In this document: piece after piece, positions 1 through 7,531 of the stretch
Position numbering within the stretch: the first letter of the stretch is position 1
How the letters are laid out: each line of letters starts with the position of its first letter
Source: Claveliimonas bilis
GTDB lineage: Bacteria > Bacillota > Clostridia > Lachnospirales > Lachnospiraceae
Direction: 5' to 3'
Assembly (NCBI RefSeq): GCF_020892095.1
Contig: NZ_AP024845.1
Location: 1,364,001 to 1,428,000 of the forward strand
DNA: 64,000 nt
The notes under the pieces: generated by a model
Databases searched by the model: none
The model's input: only the letters and a program-made list of their open reading frames with translations
What the model was told of the DNA's origin: nothing
Position numbers and translations under genes: made by a program

Positions 1-1182
1 ATCGGTATAATCCAATCCTTTTTCTGAATCTTGTCCGCTGTTCCATTCTCCCTCTTCTCCCAGCCGGGACAGGGCGGACAACTGAAGCTGCCAGCTTTGC
101 CGATCTTTCGTTAAAGGTACTTTTCTTCCGTCCAGCAAAGCTCTTATATCCACCACGCTCTCTCCAAAGGCCCAGGCAAACAGAAGCGCCTGCATAACTG
201 CCTCCGTAATTGCCGGGACAGCCAGCAATGTGCACAAAGTAAGCGCCATCGCTCTTGCTTCCGCTTTCTTTGCACTGTCGCTTTGCAGATAAATATAATT
301 AGGAACTACTCGGATAGCCAGGAGCCGCTGTACAACATATTCCAGATTTTCTCTGTCGCTGCCTTTTCCGCCAAGTATGTATTCCAATTCATACTCCAGC
401 GCACTTGCTGATGCCCCGGTATCACTCTCCTTTTTTGAAACTGCCGATTTGAAGTGCTCTAAAAGATATACTCCCAGCGCCAGAGAAGAAGCGCCTGTCC
501 CATCTGAAACATCCTGGAAGTCTCCATATCCTTCTTCCAGGCTTCTGTGAAATACCATGGAAGAAAGTTCGACACTTTTCGCTGATACTGTTTTTTCCTT
601 CGGCATAACAAGGTTTAAAAGCGGAGAATTTTTCAGCCCGGAAACTGTATTTAAAGGATTATCTTCTGTCGGCAGCTGCTGTTCATTTTCCTTCAGCAAA
701 TCTTCCAGTGTCTGATTTTGATTTTCTTCCTCTTTCTGGAACTTCTTTGCCTCTTCGCTCTGGCTTTTCCAACTTTGCGCCTCTCCCAGCAGCCCATCCA
801 GCTTATCCAAACCGTATTTATGCTTTACCCACTGATTCACCTGTTCAAGAAAAGGTGCTCCTCCTCGGTCCGTGATAATTTCCATTCTTTTTATACTGTG
901 CTCCATATTTCCCGCACCATAATAGGAAAGCCGATCCATGATCCTATCCTTAGAATAGCTGCCACTTTCATAACTTCCTTCCAGAACAAACAGATCAAAT
1001 TCTTCCAGCATCTCTTTCTGATACTCTGCAAACACCGATTCCACCGCCCGGTTCATATCCGCTCTTCTGTAGTTTTTCGCGCTTTGTATAGAAACGCTTT
1101 CCATCAAAGAACCTGCAAAGGAAATCAGCAAAATAAAAATCAATGCTAAAAAAGCAGTCATTTCTCCCCGCAGGTTCTCCAA
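1..1182 (-). CDS. DUF5702-type Tad-locus protein, 3' part cut off by window edge
   Basis: The reverse strand is open from about 1200 to the window edge, so the C-terminus is missing. After a short lead (GEMTAFLALIFILL) comes one hydrophobic segment typical of TadE/TadG-like pseudopilins, followed by a long polar region rich in Glu, Ser and Lys (for example SIQSAKNYRRADMNRAVES) presumably outside the membrane. Lachnospiraceae Tad loci normally carry a DUF5702 protein in this place, after the Flp pilin, which is the basis for the name. The start is uncertain: ATG at 1161 behind a close GGGGAG, TTG at 1182, or GTG at 1200 are all possible; the last two touch or overlap the pilin gene. It is the last visible gene of the operon. 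Its molecular role is unknown; a minor pilin or assembly role is inferred from location only. Confidence 0.65.
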   Translation of the reverse strand, partial: MENLRGEMTAFLALIFILLISFAGSLMESVSIQSAKNYRRADMNRAVESVFAEYQKEMLEEFDLFVLEGSYESGSYSKDRIMDRLSYYGAGNMEHSIKRMEIITDRGGAPFLEQVNQWVKHKYGLDKLDGLLGEAQSWKSQSEEAKKFQKEEENQNQTLEDLLKENEQQLPTEDNPLNTVSGLKNSPLLNLVMPKEKTVSAKSVELSSMVFHRSLEEGYGDFQDVSDGTGASSLALGVYLLEHFKSAVSKKESDTGASASALEYELEYILGGKGSDRENLEYVVQRLLAIRVVPNYIYLQSDSAKKAEARAMALTLCTLLAVPAITEAVMQALLFAWAFGESVVDIRALLDGRKVPLTKDRQSWQLQLSALSRLGEEGEWNSGQDSEKGLDYTD

Positions 1183-1186
1183 CGTT

Positions 1187-1363
1187 TCAGATTCCTGCAC
1201 TTTCACTTGTAATTTTCTGAAATATAGTCTGGACCAGGCTGGTAAGCTGGGACTTAAAAATAATGACAAGCCCAATCAGCACAACTAAAATTAAAATCAC
1301 TTCCACTACGCCAATTCCCTTTTTTTCTTTCATCAAATGCATAAAATAATGTAGTCTCCACAT
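1187..1363 (-). CDS. Flp1-type type IVb pilin
   Basis: This 58-residue protein has a short basic N-terminus, the sequence EKKGIGVVEVILILVVLIGLV and a short polar tail. A Gly followed a few residues later by Glu and then a hydrophobic helix is the prepilin-peptidase cleavage signature of Flp pilins, so the mature pilin probably starts at or near IGVVEV and packs through its helix. The ATG at 1363 is chosen over an upstream in-frame start because AAGGAAGGAG sits seven bases before it. It follows the TadC-like gene by 22 bases and precedes the DUF5702 gene, as in other Clostridia Tad operons. It is presumably the main structural subunit of the surface filament. No prepilin peptidase gene is visible in the window. 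Confidence 0.8.
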   Translation of the reverse strand: MWRLHYFMHLMKEKKGIGVVEVILILVVLIGLVIIFKSQLTSLVQTIFQKITSESAGI

Positions 1364-1385
1364 ATGTTCTCCTTCCTTATAAACT

Positions 1386-2672
1386 CTACAATTGAATGGA
1401 CAAAAAGGCCGGAACAATAATGATGATCATAACAACCGCCAGCATAAAAGACATGGGAAGAAGAAGTTTTGTCCCCGCTTCTTCGCCTAATCTTTTTGCC
1501 AATGCTTTCCTCTCTTCAAAAGCATGAATCCCTTCCAGACGCAGCATATCTGCCAGCCCCTTCGTCCCTTTCCTCAAGTTCTGGGACAGCAGCGTCCCTA
1601 ATTTCATATATGCCTGCAGCCCGCACCTGCTTCCAAACTGCTCGTAACACTCTCTTTCCGGTACTCCGCTGCACATTTCATTCCAGGCCGCCTCCATCTC
1701 CTCATAGGCGTACCTTTTCTTTCCCTTTATCTTCTTTTTCTTATATTCATCTATAATCTTTTTCCATGCGCTTTTTGTACTCATCCCGGCGCTTAAAAGC
1801 AGATTAAGCTGGCTTACAATCCGGGGATAATCCTGCATCATCTGCCTGTCTCTGTCATCTTGTTCTTTTTTCCTGTTTTGTCTGTCCAGGAAAAACAGAA
1901 GTACTGCCACCACAATCCCCATAATCAACACAGTTAATCCCCGGAAGTCCATAGGATAGTAATACGAAATTTCCTTTCCATTTACTTTTTCAGGTAATTT
2001 TATTGTTTCTTTTGTCTTATTTTTCGTATCTATTCTCGAGATTTCTGTTTTAATGTCCGCGATTAGATTTTCTGTCTTTGTTTTCACTGGAGGATACACG
2101 CGAACTGTCATCTCATGCATAGCCTGCTTAGTCTCATCTTCTGTATAAGTCAGGCATGCCTTTAACTGTACCAGGATCCCCGTTTCGCCCTTTTGTTCCA
2201 ATTCTTCAACCGTCTCCTCATGAAGTTTCCCATTGATGTCCATGATATCGTAACGGTCCAGCTCCCACTCTACTTTTACAGGCTCATCCGGAATACTTGT
2301 AACCAGATTAAGATCCGTCTGCACCTTTTCCGCACTTTCATTTTCTGCCAATGCCAGTCTTTCTATCTGCTCTGCCGCTCGACGGAACACCTCCTGAATT
2401 TCTCCGGCTGTATACTGCCTTTCCATTATCTCAATCTCGATTGGTTCTTCTATTTTTTGACCGTCTGCCGAAATCTCCAGCTGCTTTTTTACCGTTCCTT
2501 CTCCATAGGAATTTCTTGAAATCGTTTTCTGCGAAACAATGGATTTTCTAATATCGCTTGCAAGAAGAACCGCTACCAGGATTCCGGTTATCACCAACAC
2601 CGCTACCATTAAATTTCTATATTTACAATTCTTTGTCCAAAATAGTAGGCTCCGGCGTATATCATCAGACAT
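1386..2672 (-). CDS. TadC-like pilus assembly inner-membrane protein (T2SSF family)
   Basis: The 428-residue protein has a membrane segment near residues 20-40, a long extracellular Glu/Lys-rich region to about residue 240, a second membrane segment (LTVLIMGIVVAVLLFFLD), a cytoplasmic T2SSF-type domain with the pattern YPRIVSQLNLLLSAGMSTK, and a C-terminal membrane helix. The LNLLLSAGMS motif is the hallmark of TadB/TadC platform proteins. The extended outer domain between the first two helices is larger than in classical TadC and is common in Firmicutes versions. The start at 2672 overlaps the end of the TadB-like gene by 64 bases, suggesting translational coupling. It presumably forms the membrane platform with the TadB-like protein that is driven by the TadA ATPase. 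Confidence 0.8.
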   Translation of the reverse strand: MSDDIRRSLLFWTKNCKYRNLMVAVLVITGILVAVLLASDIRKSIVSQKTISRNSYGEGTVKKQLEISADGQKIEEPIEIEIMERQYTAGEIQEVFRRAAEQIERLALAENESAEKVQTDLNLVTSIPDEPVKVEWELDRYDIMDINGKLHEETVEELEQKGETGILVQLKACLTYTEDETKQAMHEMTVRVYPPVKTKTENLIADIKTEISRIDTKNKTKETIKLPEKVNGKEISYYYPMDFRGLTVLIMGIVVAVLLFFLDRQNRKKEQDDRDRQMMQDYPRIVSQLNLLLSAGMSTKSAWKKIIDEYKKKKIKGKKRYAYEEMEAAWNEMCSGVPERECYEQFGSRCGLQAYMKLGTLLSQNLRKGTKGLADMLRLEGIHAFEERKALAKRLGEEAGTKLLLPMSFMLAVVMIIIIVPAFLSIQL

Positions 2673-3463
2673 ATACTCATCACTCCTACTCCTAAAACAT
2701 TTCCGTATAAGATTTCCATAAATTCCGGAAAACTGATTTTCATATATCCGATAATTCCAAAGGGAATCGCTGACATTACTTTAAATTCATACTTTTTAGC
2801 AGCGATCAGTGTTTCGATTTCTCTTTCCACTTCGATTTTGTCCCTGATCTGCCCAATAGAATCTCTGATAATAGACAGAAGATCCCCTCCGCTTCTTTTT
2901 GCTGTCACAAAAACATTTACAAAATTCTGCAGGTCTTCCTGCTTTACCCGGTCCGCCCACTCCTCCAAAATCTGTTCCGTAGGAATTTGAACAAAAATCT
3001 GGCGGATCATATAGGTAAACTCTCTTTGGATTGCCGTTTGTCCATTATAAAGTATATCAAGATCTTTTTTTGTTTCTTTTATAGCGTTCTCCAAGGAATA
3101 CCCTACATTCAGCGAAGCCAGCATCAAGCGGATCGCCTCCTGAAACTGCTGCCGAAATTCTCTTTCCTTTTGTTGTACACATTCCTGTTCCCAAATCTTC
3201 ATATATCCGACTATCGCCGGCGTCAGAAGAAAAAACGCCCATATAGATTCGTAATACAAGTATGCGATCAGCCCCAAAAGAGCCGCTGCTTTTGTAAATG
3301 CCACAACATATTCATATTTCCTGATATCCTGCTGAAAATAATTTTTCTTTGTGGAATAACTCAGCAGCTTTTTTCCAGCTTCCCTTAACCATTTCCCCCG
3401 GTTTTCCTCCTTCTGTTTCCTCAAATTCATAGAGTGGTCTTGTTTTAATCTGAGCCTCCTCAT
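2609..3463 (-). CDS. TadB-like pilus assembly inner-membrane protein (T2SSF family)
   Basis: The 284-residue protein carries two N-terminal membrane segments (about residues 55-85), a cytoplasmic T2SSF domain with FQEAIRLMLASLNVGYSLENA and AKRSGGDLLSIIRD, and two C-terminal helices. These motifs match the TadB/GspF platform proteins of type II secretion and type IV pilus machines. The ATG at 3463 has AGAGG nine bases upstream, but this start lies 150 bases inside the TadA reading frame; an ATG at 3430 is an alternative. Either way the genes overlap strongly, so the N-terminal 30-50 residues are uncertain. Function in pilus assembly is inferred from family and from the operon. Confidence 0.8.
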   Translation of the reverse strand: MRRLRLKQDHSMNLRKQKEENRGKWLREAGKKLLSYSTKKNYFQQDIRKYEYVVAFTKAAALLGLIAYLYYESIWAFFLLTPAIVGYMKIWEQECVQQKEREFRQQFQEAIRLMLASLNVGYSLENAIKETKKDLDILYNGQTAIQREFTYMIRQIFVQIPTEQILEEWADRVKQEDLQNFVNVFVTAKRSGGDLLSIIRDSIGQIRDKIEVEREIETLIAAKKYEFKVMSAIPFGIIGYMKISFPEFMEILYGNVLGVGVMSICLMIYAGAYYFGQRIVNIEI

Positions 3464-4529
3464 AATTCAGAACCTCTACCACCTCCAGTATTTTCCTGCT
3501 TTTATCACGCAGTCTGCCAATGTGTATAATGATATCTATAGCCGACGCAATCTGTCTTTGAACAGCTGCCAGAGGAATGTCCATTCCCATAATCACCATG
3601 GTTTCCAGTCTTTGAAGCATGTCCTTTGGACTGTCCGAATGTCCGGTGCTAAGGCTTCCTTTATGACCGGTAGACATTGCCTGTATCATGTCAATTGTCT
3701 CCGGTCCTCTGACCTCCCCTACAATAATCCGGTCCGGCCGCATCCGAAGAGCCGAGCGTATCAAACTGCGTATGGTGATTTCTCCGGTTCCTTCTGCATT
3801 TGGATTTCTTGCTTCCAGCCTTACCAGATTTGGAACCCCCTGGATCTGCAGCTCTGCGTTGTCTTCGATCGTAATGATTCTTTCATCCTTAGGAATAAAT
3901 TGCGACAGTGCATTCAACAACGTCGTTTTTCCAGAACCTGTCCCGCCGCTTATGAAAATATTGTATCCCGATACTACCAGCATTTTTAAAAATTCAGCCA
4001 ACTCTTCACTTAGAGCACCAAGTCTGATCAGTTCCTTCATAGTAATCTGCTCCTGTGGAAATTTTCTGATGGTTACAATGGGACCGTTAAGAGCCACGGG
4101 ATAAAGTACGACATTTACCCTGGATCCGTCAGCCAGCCTGGCATCCACGATGGGGGAAGCCTCATTGACCATGCGATTTGCTCCCGACACAATTTGCTGC
4201 ACCACATCTTCTAACCGGGTTCTGGATGGAAATCTTTTATCTGTCAGATAAAGTTTTCCTCTTTTTTCCACAAAAATATTTTGCGTTCCATTAATCATAA
4301 TTTCCGTAATTTCTTCGTCTTCAATAAAGTCCTGCAATACATCCAATTTTCGAAAAACATTGAATAATTCTCTTCCCAGGCTTACCTTTTTCTGCAGCGG
4401 AATATATTCCATCTCGCTTTCCTCTGCAAGCACGCGGAATATCAGCCCCGTCAGCTCATCATCTTCGATTTCCTTTGATAGATCGAGCCTTTTCATAATT
4501 TTTTCCTGCAGCTGTTCTTCTGAAATCAC
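3312..4529 (-). CDS. tadA: TadA/CpaF-type secretion ATPase
   Basis: This is the hexameric ATPase that powers Tad pilus assembly at the cytoplasmic face of the membrane. Visible motifs in order are the N-terminal domain (EEITEIMINGTQNIFVE), Walker A GGTGSGKTT (about residue 193), the Asp box IITIEDNAEL, the catalytic Walker B region RIIVGEVRG and the His box SLSTGHSDSP. The C-terminal ELFHKEKLFSAG resembles the usual end of CpaF proteins. A GTG at 4529 with AGGGTGG six bases upstream is preferred over the more distal ATG at 4652, which would overlap the TadZ-like gene by almost 200 bases; even so 71 bases overlap. An internal ATG at 4496 is also possible. Confidence 0.9.
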   Translation of the reverse strand: MISEEQLQEKIMKRLDLSKEIEDDELTGLIFRVLAEESEMEYIPLQKKVSLGRELFNVFRKLDVLQDFIEDEEITEIMINGTQNIFVEKRGKLYLTDKRFPSRTRLEDVVQQIVSGANRMVNEASPIVDARLADGSRVNVVLYPVALNGPIVTIRKFPQEQITMKELIRLGALSEELAEFLKMLVVSGYNIFISGGTGSGKTTLLNALSQFIPKDERIITIEDNAELQIQGVPNLVRLEARNPNAEGTGEITIRSLIRSALRMRPDRIIVGEVRGPETIDMIQAMSTGHKGSLSTGHSDSPKDMLQRLETMVIMGMDIPLAAVQRQIASAIDIIIHIGRLRDKSRKILEVVEVLNYEEAQIKTRPLYEFEETEGGKPGEMVKGSWKKAAELFHKEKLFSAGYQEI

Positions 4530-5433
4530 ATCGAACCACCCTCTCTGCTGTTTCACTGCTTCCCGACTGAAGCAGCATTCGCTCAAACTGACGGATTTTG
4601 GAAGCAGCAGACCGGTCATCTGAGACAGGCATGTATATTTCGTCGCAGACATTTAAAATTTTTACAATCCCCTGTATGCTCTCGCCTATGTCCAATATCA
4701 GCACATCATAAATGCTTCCTGTCAGAATTTCCTCAAAAAGCCATATCCACTCATCTGCTGAAATTTCTTTAAGATCATCCGGAATCTGAACCGGCGGAAT
4801 ATAGTCTACTCCTTCACACTGGCAGATCAATCCAGCCAATATCAGTCCCAGATTCCTCGTTTCCTGTTTCAGATAATACAGAAGTACAGATAAATTTTTC
4901 TGCGTTTCGTCCGGAAAGTATCCGTCTATGCCCGCGTAAGTTTCAAGATTCAGATACAATACGTTTTCCTTTTTCGATAACTCCCTGCTCATTTCCAACG
5001 CCATCGCTGTCTGTCCGAGACGGCGGACAGGAGAATAAAATCCTATGATCCTGCCTTCCTTGTCTTTTCGTATCTTCAGAATATCCTCCTGCTTTTCTTT
5101 CGCGCATATTTGCAGAAGCTCTGTAAAAATATTTTCCGCCGGCTGATATTTAAAAACTGACGGACAGGAATCGGCACAGATTTCCCTTTTTTCCGATGAC
5201 AGAAGAATAAGCTTGCCCGAAGTTTTTACCACTTCATCCGGGTATGGTTCATAAAACTCTTCCGCCAGCATGAGAAAATCGATGGTACCTTTTTCCAGGA
5301 TCGGCTGTATCTGCTGGGGACAACTGCATGTTTTCACTTGAAAGGCAAGTTCCCTTTTCCCGCTGAAATAGACAGCCAGCCTGGCAGCGTATTCTGAATC
5401 CGGATCACAGATGACCAAGTTTTTGCTGCTCAC
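4459..5433 (-). CDS. TadZ/CpaE-like pilus localisation protein
   Basis: The 324-residue protein begins with a receiver-like fold (NLVICDPDSEYAARLAVYF) and continues into a ParA/MinD-like region (IIGFYSPVRRLGQTAMALEMSREL, then DVLILDIGESIQGIVKILN). The Walker-like loop reads SPVRRLGQT and lacks the classical GKGGxGKT lysines, so ATP hydrolysis is doubtful; this is common in the TadZ proteins of Firmicutes. TadZ proteins place the Tad machine in the cell and are the usual first gene of the operon, as here. The ATG at 5433 has GGAGGG upstream. The gene follows a 215-base promoter region and overlaps the ATPase gene. Confidence 0.75.
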   Translation of the reverse strand: MSSKNLVICDPDSEYAARLAVYFSGKRELAFQVKTCSCPQQIQPILEKGTIDFLMLAEEFYEPYPDEVVKTSGKLILLSSEKREICADSCPSVFKYQPAENIFTELLQICAKEKQEDILKIRKDKEGRIIGFYSPVRRLGQTAMALEMSRELSKKENVLYLNLETYAGIDGYFPDETQKNLSVLLYYLKQETRNLGLILAGLICQCEGVDYIPPVQIPDDLKEISADEWIWLFEEILTGSIYDVLILDIGESIQGIVKILNVCDEIYMPVSDDRSAASKIRQFERMLLQSGSSETAERVVRCDFRRTAAGKNYEKARSIKGNRR

Positions 5434-5556
5434 AAGTTCCCTCCTGTTACTAAAAAAATAACTCCATATTCAGTTTTGCTTGCGTTTTTGAATTTCTTAA
5501 CCGAATGGCATAAGAACTCCAGAAACAATTCAGACGTTCAACAAGATTCAATCAGA

Positions 5557-5577
5557 TACAAGTTATGACAACTTGTA
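5557..5577. promoter_or_regulatory. 21-bp palindrome at the Tad operon transcription start
   Basis: The sequence has two perfect 8-base arms (TACAAGTT and AACTTGTA) around a 5-base centre. It lies immediately downstream of the predicted -10 box, at about +1 to +20, a classical position for a repressor site. The binding protein is unknown; a small RNA hairpin at the transcript 5' end is the alternative. Confidence 0.45.
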
Positions 5578-5583
5578 GAATGT

Positions 5584-5612
5584 ATTATATCCCTGTCTTC
5601 CATAAATGTCCA
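5584..5612 (-). promoter_or_regulatory. Promoter of the Tad pilus operon
   Basis: Read on the minus strand there is TGGACA, a 17-base spacer and a perfect TATAAT. Transcription would start near 5577 and give a leader of about 145 bases before the TadZ-like gene. This is the only strong promoter pattern seen upstream of the operon. Confidence 0.6.
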
Positions 5613-5648
5613 TAGCTTTTCGAAAGATATGTAAACTTTGTGAGATTT

Positions 5649-5858
5649 CTACAAAACTTTATAGAGAACAATACCATAAAGCAACGCAACCCCAGGAATA
5701 CCAAGGATTCCGGATGTCAAAAACGAAACCCCGTTCATCCCTACTGACGCTTCAATTCCCCTGCTGTCAAGAAAATAGTTTACAAAGAAAATAATTGCCA
5801 TTCCTATTAATGCTCTGATAAAAAAATTAAAAATTATTCCTGGTTTTTCTTCCGACAT
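5649..5858 (-). CDS. bofA: BofA family protein (pro-sigma-K processing inhibitor)
   Basis: The 69-residue protein has two membrane segments and the family signature GMNGVSFLTSGILGIPGVALLYGI at its C-terminus. In Bacillus subtilis BofA holds the SpoIVFB protease inactive in the forespore outer membrane until SigK is needed. In Bacillus bofA sits next to yaaL, a DUF2508 gene; here the DUF2508 gene is divergent and 115 bases away, which supports the identification. Whether a SpoIVFB system exists in this organism cannot be seen from the window. The start at 5858 follows a weak AAAAA-rich ribosome site. Confidence 0.8.
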   Translation of the reverse strand: MSEEKPGIIFNFFIRALIGMAIIFFVNYFLDSRGIEASVGMNGVSFLTSGILGIPGVALLYGIVLYKVL

Positions 5859-5972
5859 ATTTTTTCCTGCTTTTCCTCTTTTTCCATATATATCCTTCCT
5901 GACGGTATTTTATTCTACCTTTCTGGCTATACTAGGAATAAAGAGGAAAAAGCCATGGAGGTGACCGCCGCA

Positions 5973-6221
5973 ATGAAACTATTTCAACGGGGAAAAGCAG
6001 CTGAAGAGGATATTTATAGAAGACTGTCTTTCGACAAAGATAATTTTGATATTGCAGAAGAGATCGCTCTTGCCAGACAGGAAATTGAAGATGCCTACAA
6101 TAACTTCCAGAATGCTTCTGATCCTGATCTTATCGACTGTTACATTTACAGGGGAAACGCCGCATGGAAGCGGTATAGCTTTCTCCTCCGGCAGGCAAAA
6201 TCAATTTTACCCAGGGTATAA
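5973..6221 (+). CDS. DUF2508 (YaaL-like) family protein
   Basis: The small acidic, helical protein (82 residues) contains the DUF2508 pattern DIAEEIALARQEIEDAYNNFQNASDPDLIDCYIYRG broken over residues 25-60, including the conserved A..E...A...F....DPDLID region. The ATG at 5973 is chosen over an in-frame ATG at 5955 because GGAGGTGA, a perfect anti-Shine-Dalgarno match, lies eight bases before it. No biochemical role is established for the family. The last six codons and the stop overlap the beginning of a dispersed intergenic repeat (6201-6295), so the C-terminus (SILPRV) may have been altered by repeat insertion. Confidence 0.75.
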   Translation: MKLFQRGKAAEEDIYRRLSFDKDNFDIAEEIALARQEIEDAYNNFQNASDPDLIDCYIYRGNAAWKRYSFLLRQAKSILPRV

Positions 6222-6295
6222 CGCAGTTTTACCCACCACTTAATGCAATTTGGGACGTAACACTTTTAAAGTTTGTTACGTCCCAAATTGCATTA
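6201..6295. repeat. Dispersed repeat copy A: 22-nt degenerate units plus 22-bp palindrome
   Basis: From 6201 two 22-base degenerate units read CAATTTTACCCA... and CGCAGTTTTACCCA..., followed by a perfect inverted repeat with arms 6241-6262 and 6274-6295 and an 11-base AT-rich loop. The core GGGACGTAACACTTTTAAA recurs at 25414 and 27026-27047 (copy B) and, decayed, at 34529 (copy C). The right arm ends exactly with the stop codon of the dCMP deaminase gene. It may act as that gene's 3' hairpin, but it lacks a U-tract. It resembles a non-autonomous mobile repeat (MITE or REP-like), without a visible related transposase. Confidence 0.8.
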
Positions 6296-6781
6296 CAACT
6301 CTATTTCTATCTTTCTTCCCGTTCGCTTATACTGGTGATATTTCACTCCCGCCGCGTCGAACATTCTCTTTGATGCGGTCACAGACGGGGTCCCTTCATA
6401 TTTATTGCAGTCATAGATCACTTCTTTTATCCCACTTTGTATGATCGCTTTTGCACATTCATTACAGGGAAACAGGGAAACGTACAATTTAGCGCCTTCC
6501 AGGCTGCCTCCTCTGTAATTTAATATCGCATTTAATTCGCTGTGCACAGTATAGACATATTTTGTATCAAGGGGATCGTCTCCCTCTCTGTCCCAGGGAA
6601 ATTCATCGTCAGAACATCCGATCGGCAAGCCATTGTATCCCATGGAAAGAATCTTGTTATCCTGGCTTACGATACAGCACCCTACCTGTGTATTCGGATC
6701 TTTAGAACGCTGTCCGGATAAGATTGCCACTCCCATGAAATATTCATCCCAGCTTATATATCCTTCTCTTTTGCTTCCCAT
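6293..6781 (-). CDS. Deoxycytidylate (dCMP) deaminase family protein
   Basis: The 162-residue protein has the zinc-dependent cytidine/dCMP deaminase motifs HSELNAIL (zinc His and catalytic Glu) and PCNECAKAIIQSGI (two zinc Cys). The long insertion between the N-terminal part and the HxE motif (GCSDDEFPWDREGDDPLDTKY) fits dCMP deaminases such as ComEB rather than tRNA or nucleoside deaminases. It would turn dCMP into dUMP for thymidylate synthesis in the cytoplasm. It lies 20 bases downstream of upp, so a pyrimidine-salvage operon is likely. Its stop codon is the end of the palindromic repeat. Confidence 0.9.
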   Translation of the reverse strand: MGSKREGYISWDEYFMGVAILSGQRSKDPNTQVGCCIVSQDNKILSMGYNGLPIGCSDDEFPWDREGDDPLDTKYVYTVHSELNAILNYRGGSLEGAKLYVSLFPCNECAKAIIQSGIKEVIYDCNKYEGTPSVTASKRMFDAAGVKYHQYKRTGRKIEIEL

Positions 6782-6801
6782 CTCGTCCTTCCCCCTTTGT
6801 G

Positions 6802-7431
6802 CTATTTTGTACCAAAAATGCGGTCGCCGGCATCTCCAAGCCCCGGTACAATGTATCCATGATCGTTCAAATGATCGTCCAGCGCGCCTATATAAAGATC
6901 TACATCCGGATGCTCCTTCTGCATTCTCGCCACTCCTTCCGGCGCTGCGATCACACAGAGGAAACGGATCTTCTTTACTCCTTTTGCTTTCAAAAGCTCA
7001 ATAGCCGCGGAACAGGAGCCTCCGGTTGCCAGCATGGGATCTACAACAAAGACTTCTCTTTCATCGCAGTCTGCCGGGAGTTTGCAGTAATATTCCACCG
7101 GGTTCAATGTCTCCGGATCTCTGTATAATCCGATATGGCCCACCTTTGCCGCAGGTATGAGCTGAAGCATCCCTTCCACCATTCCCAGGCCTGCCCGAAG
7201 GATCGGTATGATCGCCAGCTTCTTTCCTTCCAGTTCTTTCGCCACGGTAGGACATATAGGCGTGGTAATCTCTACATCCTGCAGCTTCAGATCTCTCGTT
7301 GCTTCAAAACACATCAGCATCGCAATCTCACTGACAATAGCCCGAAAGTCCTTTGACCCCACCTCCTGCCGGCGGATAAAGCCGATTTTATGCTGGATCA
7401 GCGGGTGGTCCATTACATATACATTTGACAT
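6802..7431 (-). CDS. upp: Uracil phosphoribosyltransferase
   Basis: At 209 residues it has the normal family length. The PRPP-binding loop [22 protein letters not shown] and the uracil-binding tail [19 protein letters not shown] are complete. The enzyme makes UMP from uracil and PRPP. It is followed by the dCMP deaminase gene and preceded by the threonylcarbamoyl-AMP synthase gene, an order common in Clostridia. The start at 7431 has AGGAGG upstream. Confidence 0.97.
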   Translation of the reverse strand: MSNVYVMDHPLIQHKIGFIRRQEVGSKDFRAIVSEIAMLMCFEATRDLKLQDVEITTPICPTVAKELEGKKLAIIPILRAGLGMVEGMLQLIPAAKVGHIGLYRDPETLNPVEYYCKLPADCDEREVFVVDPMLATGGSCSAAIELLKAKGVKKIRFLCVIAAPEGVARMQKEHPDVDLYIGALDDHLNDHGYIVPGLGDAGDRIFGTK

Positions 7432-7466
7432 TTGTTTTTTCCTCCTGGTTTTATCTTATTTTCCCA

Positions 7467-7493
7467 GCGCCGATATACAAGGGATCGGCGCTT
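7467..7493 (-). terminator. Hairpin between the Sua5-type gene and upp
   Basis: Nine-base arms (AGCGCCGAT and ATCGGCGCT) enclose a nine-base loop. It lacks a clear U-tract, so it may be a weak terminator or a processing hairpin. A second GC-rich imperfect hairpin lies at 7503-7528 next to the stop of the upstream gene. Confidence 0.35.
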
Positions 7494-7531
7494 GTTACCT
7501 CAGCGGCAGTATCACTGCTGCTGCCCCTTTC

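Noticed and set aside
718-1149. Plus-strand reading frame opposite the DUF5702 gene
   Set aside because: It lacks a ribosome site and its translation is an antisense shadow; the same applies to most long plus-strand frames opposite the minus-strand genes.
7467-7528. Riboswitch or PyrR-type attenuator before upp
   Set aside because: Only short GC hairpins without a PyrR-like consensus or antiterminator pairing are seen.
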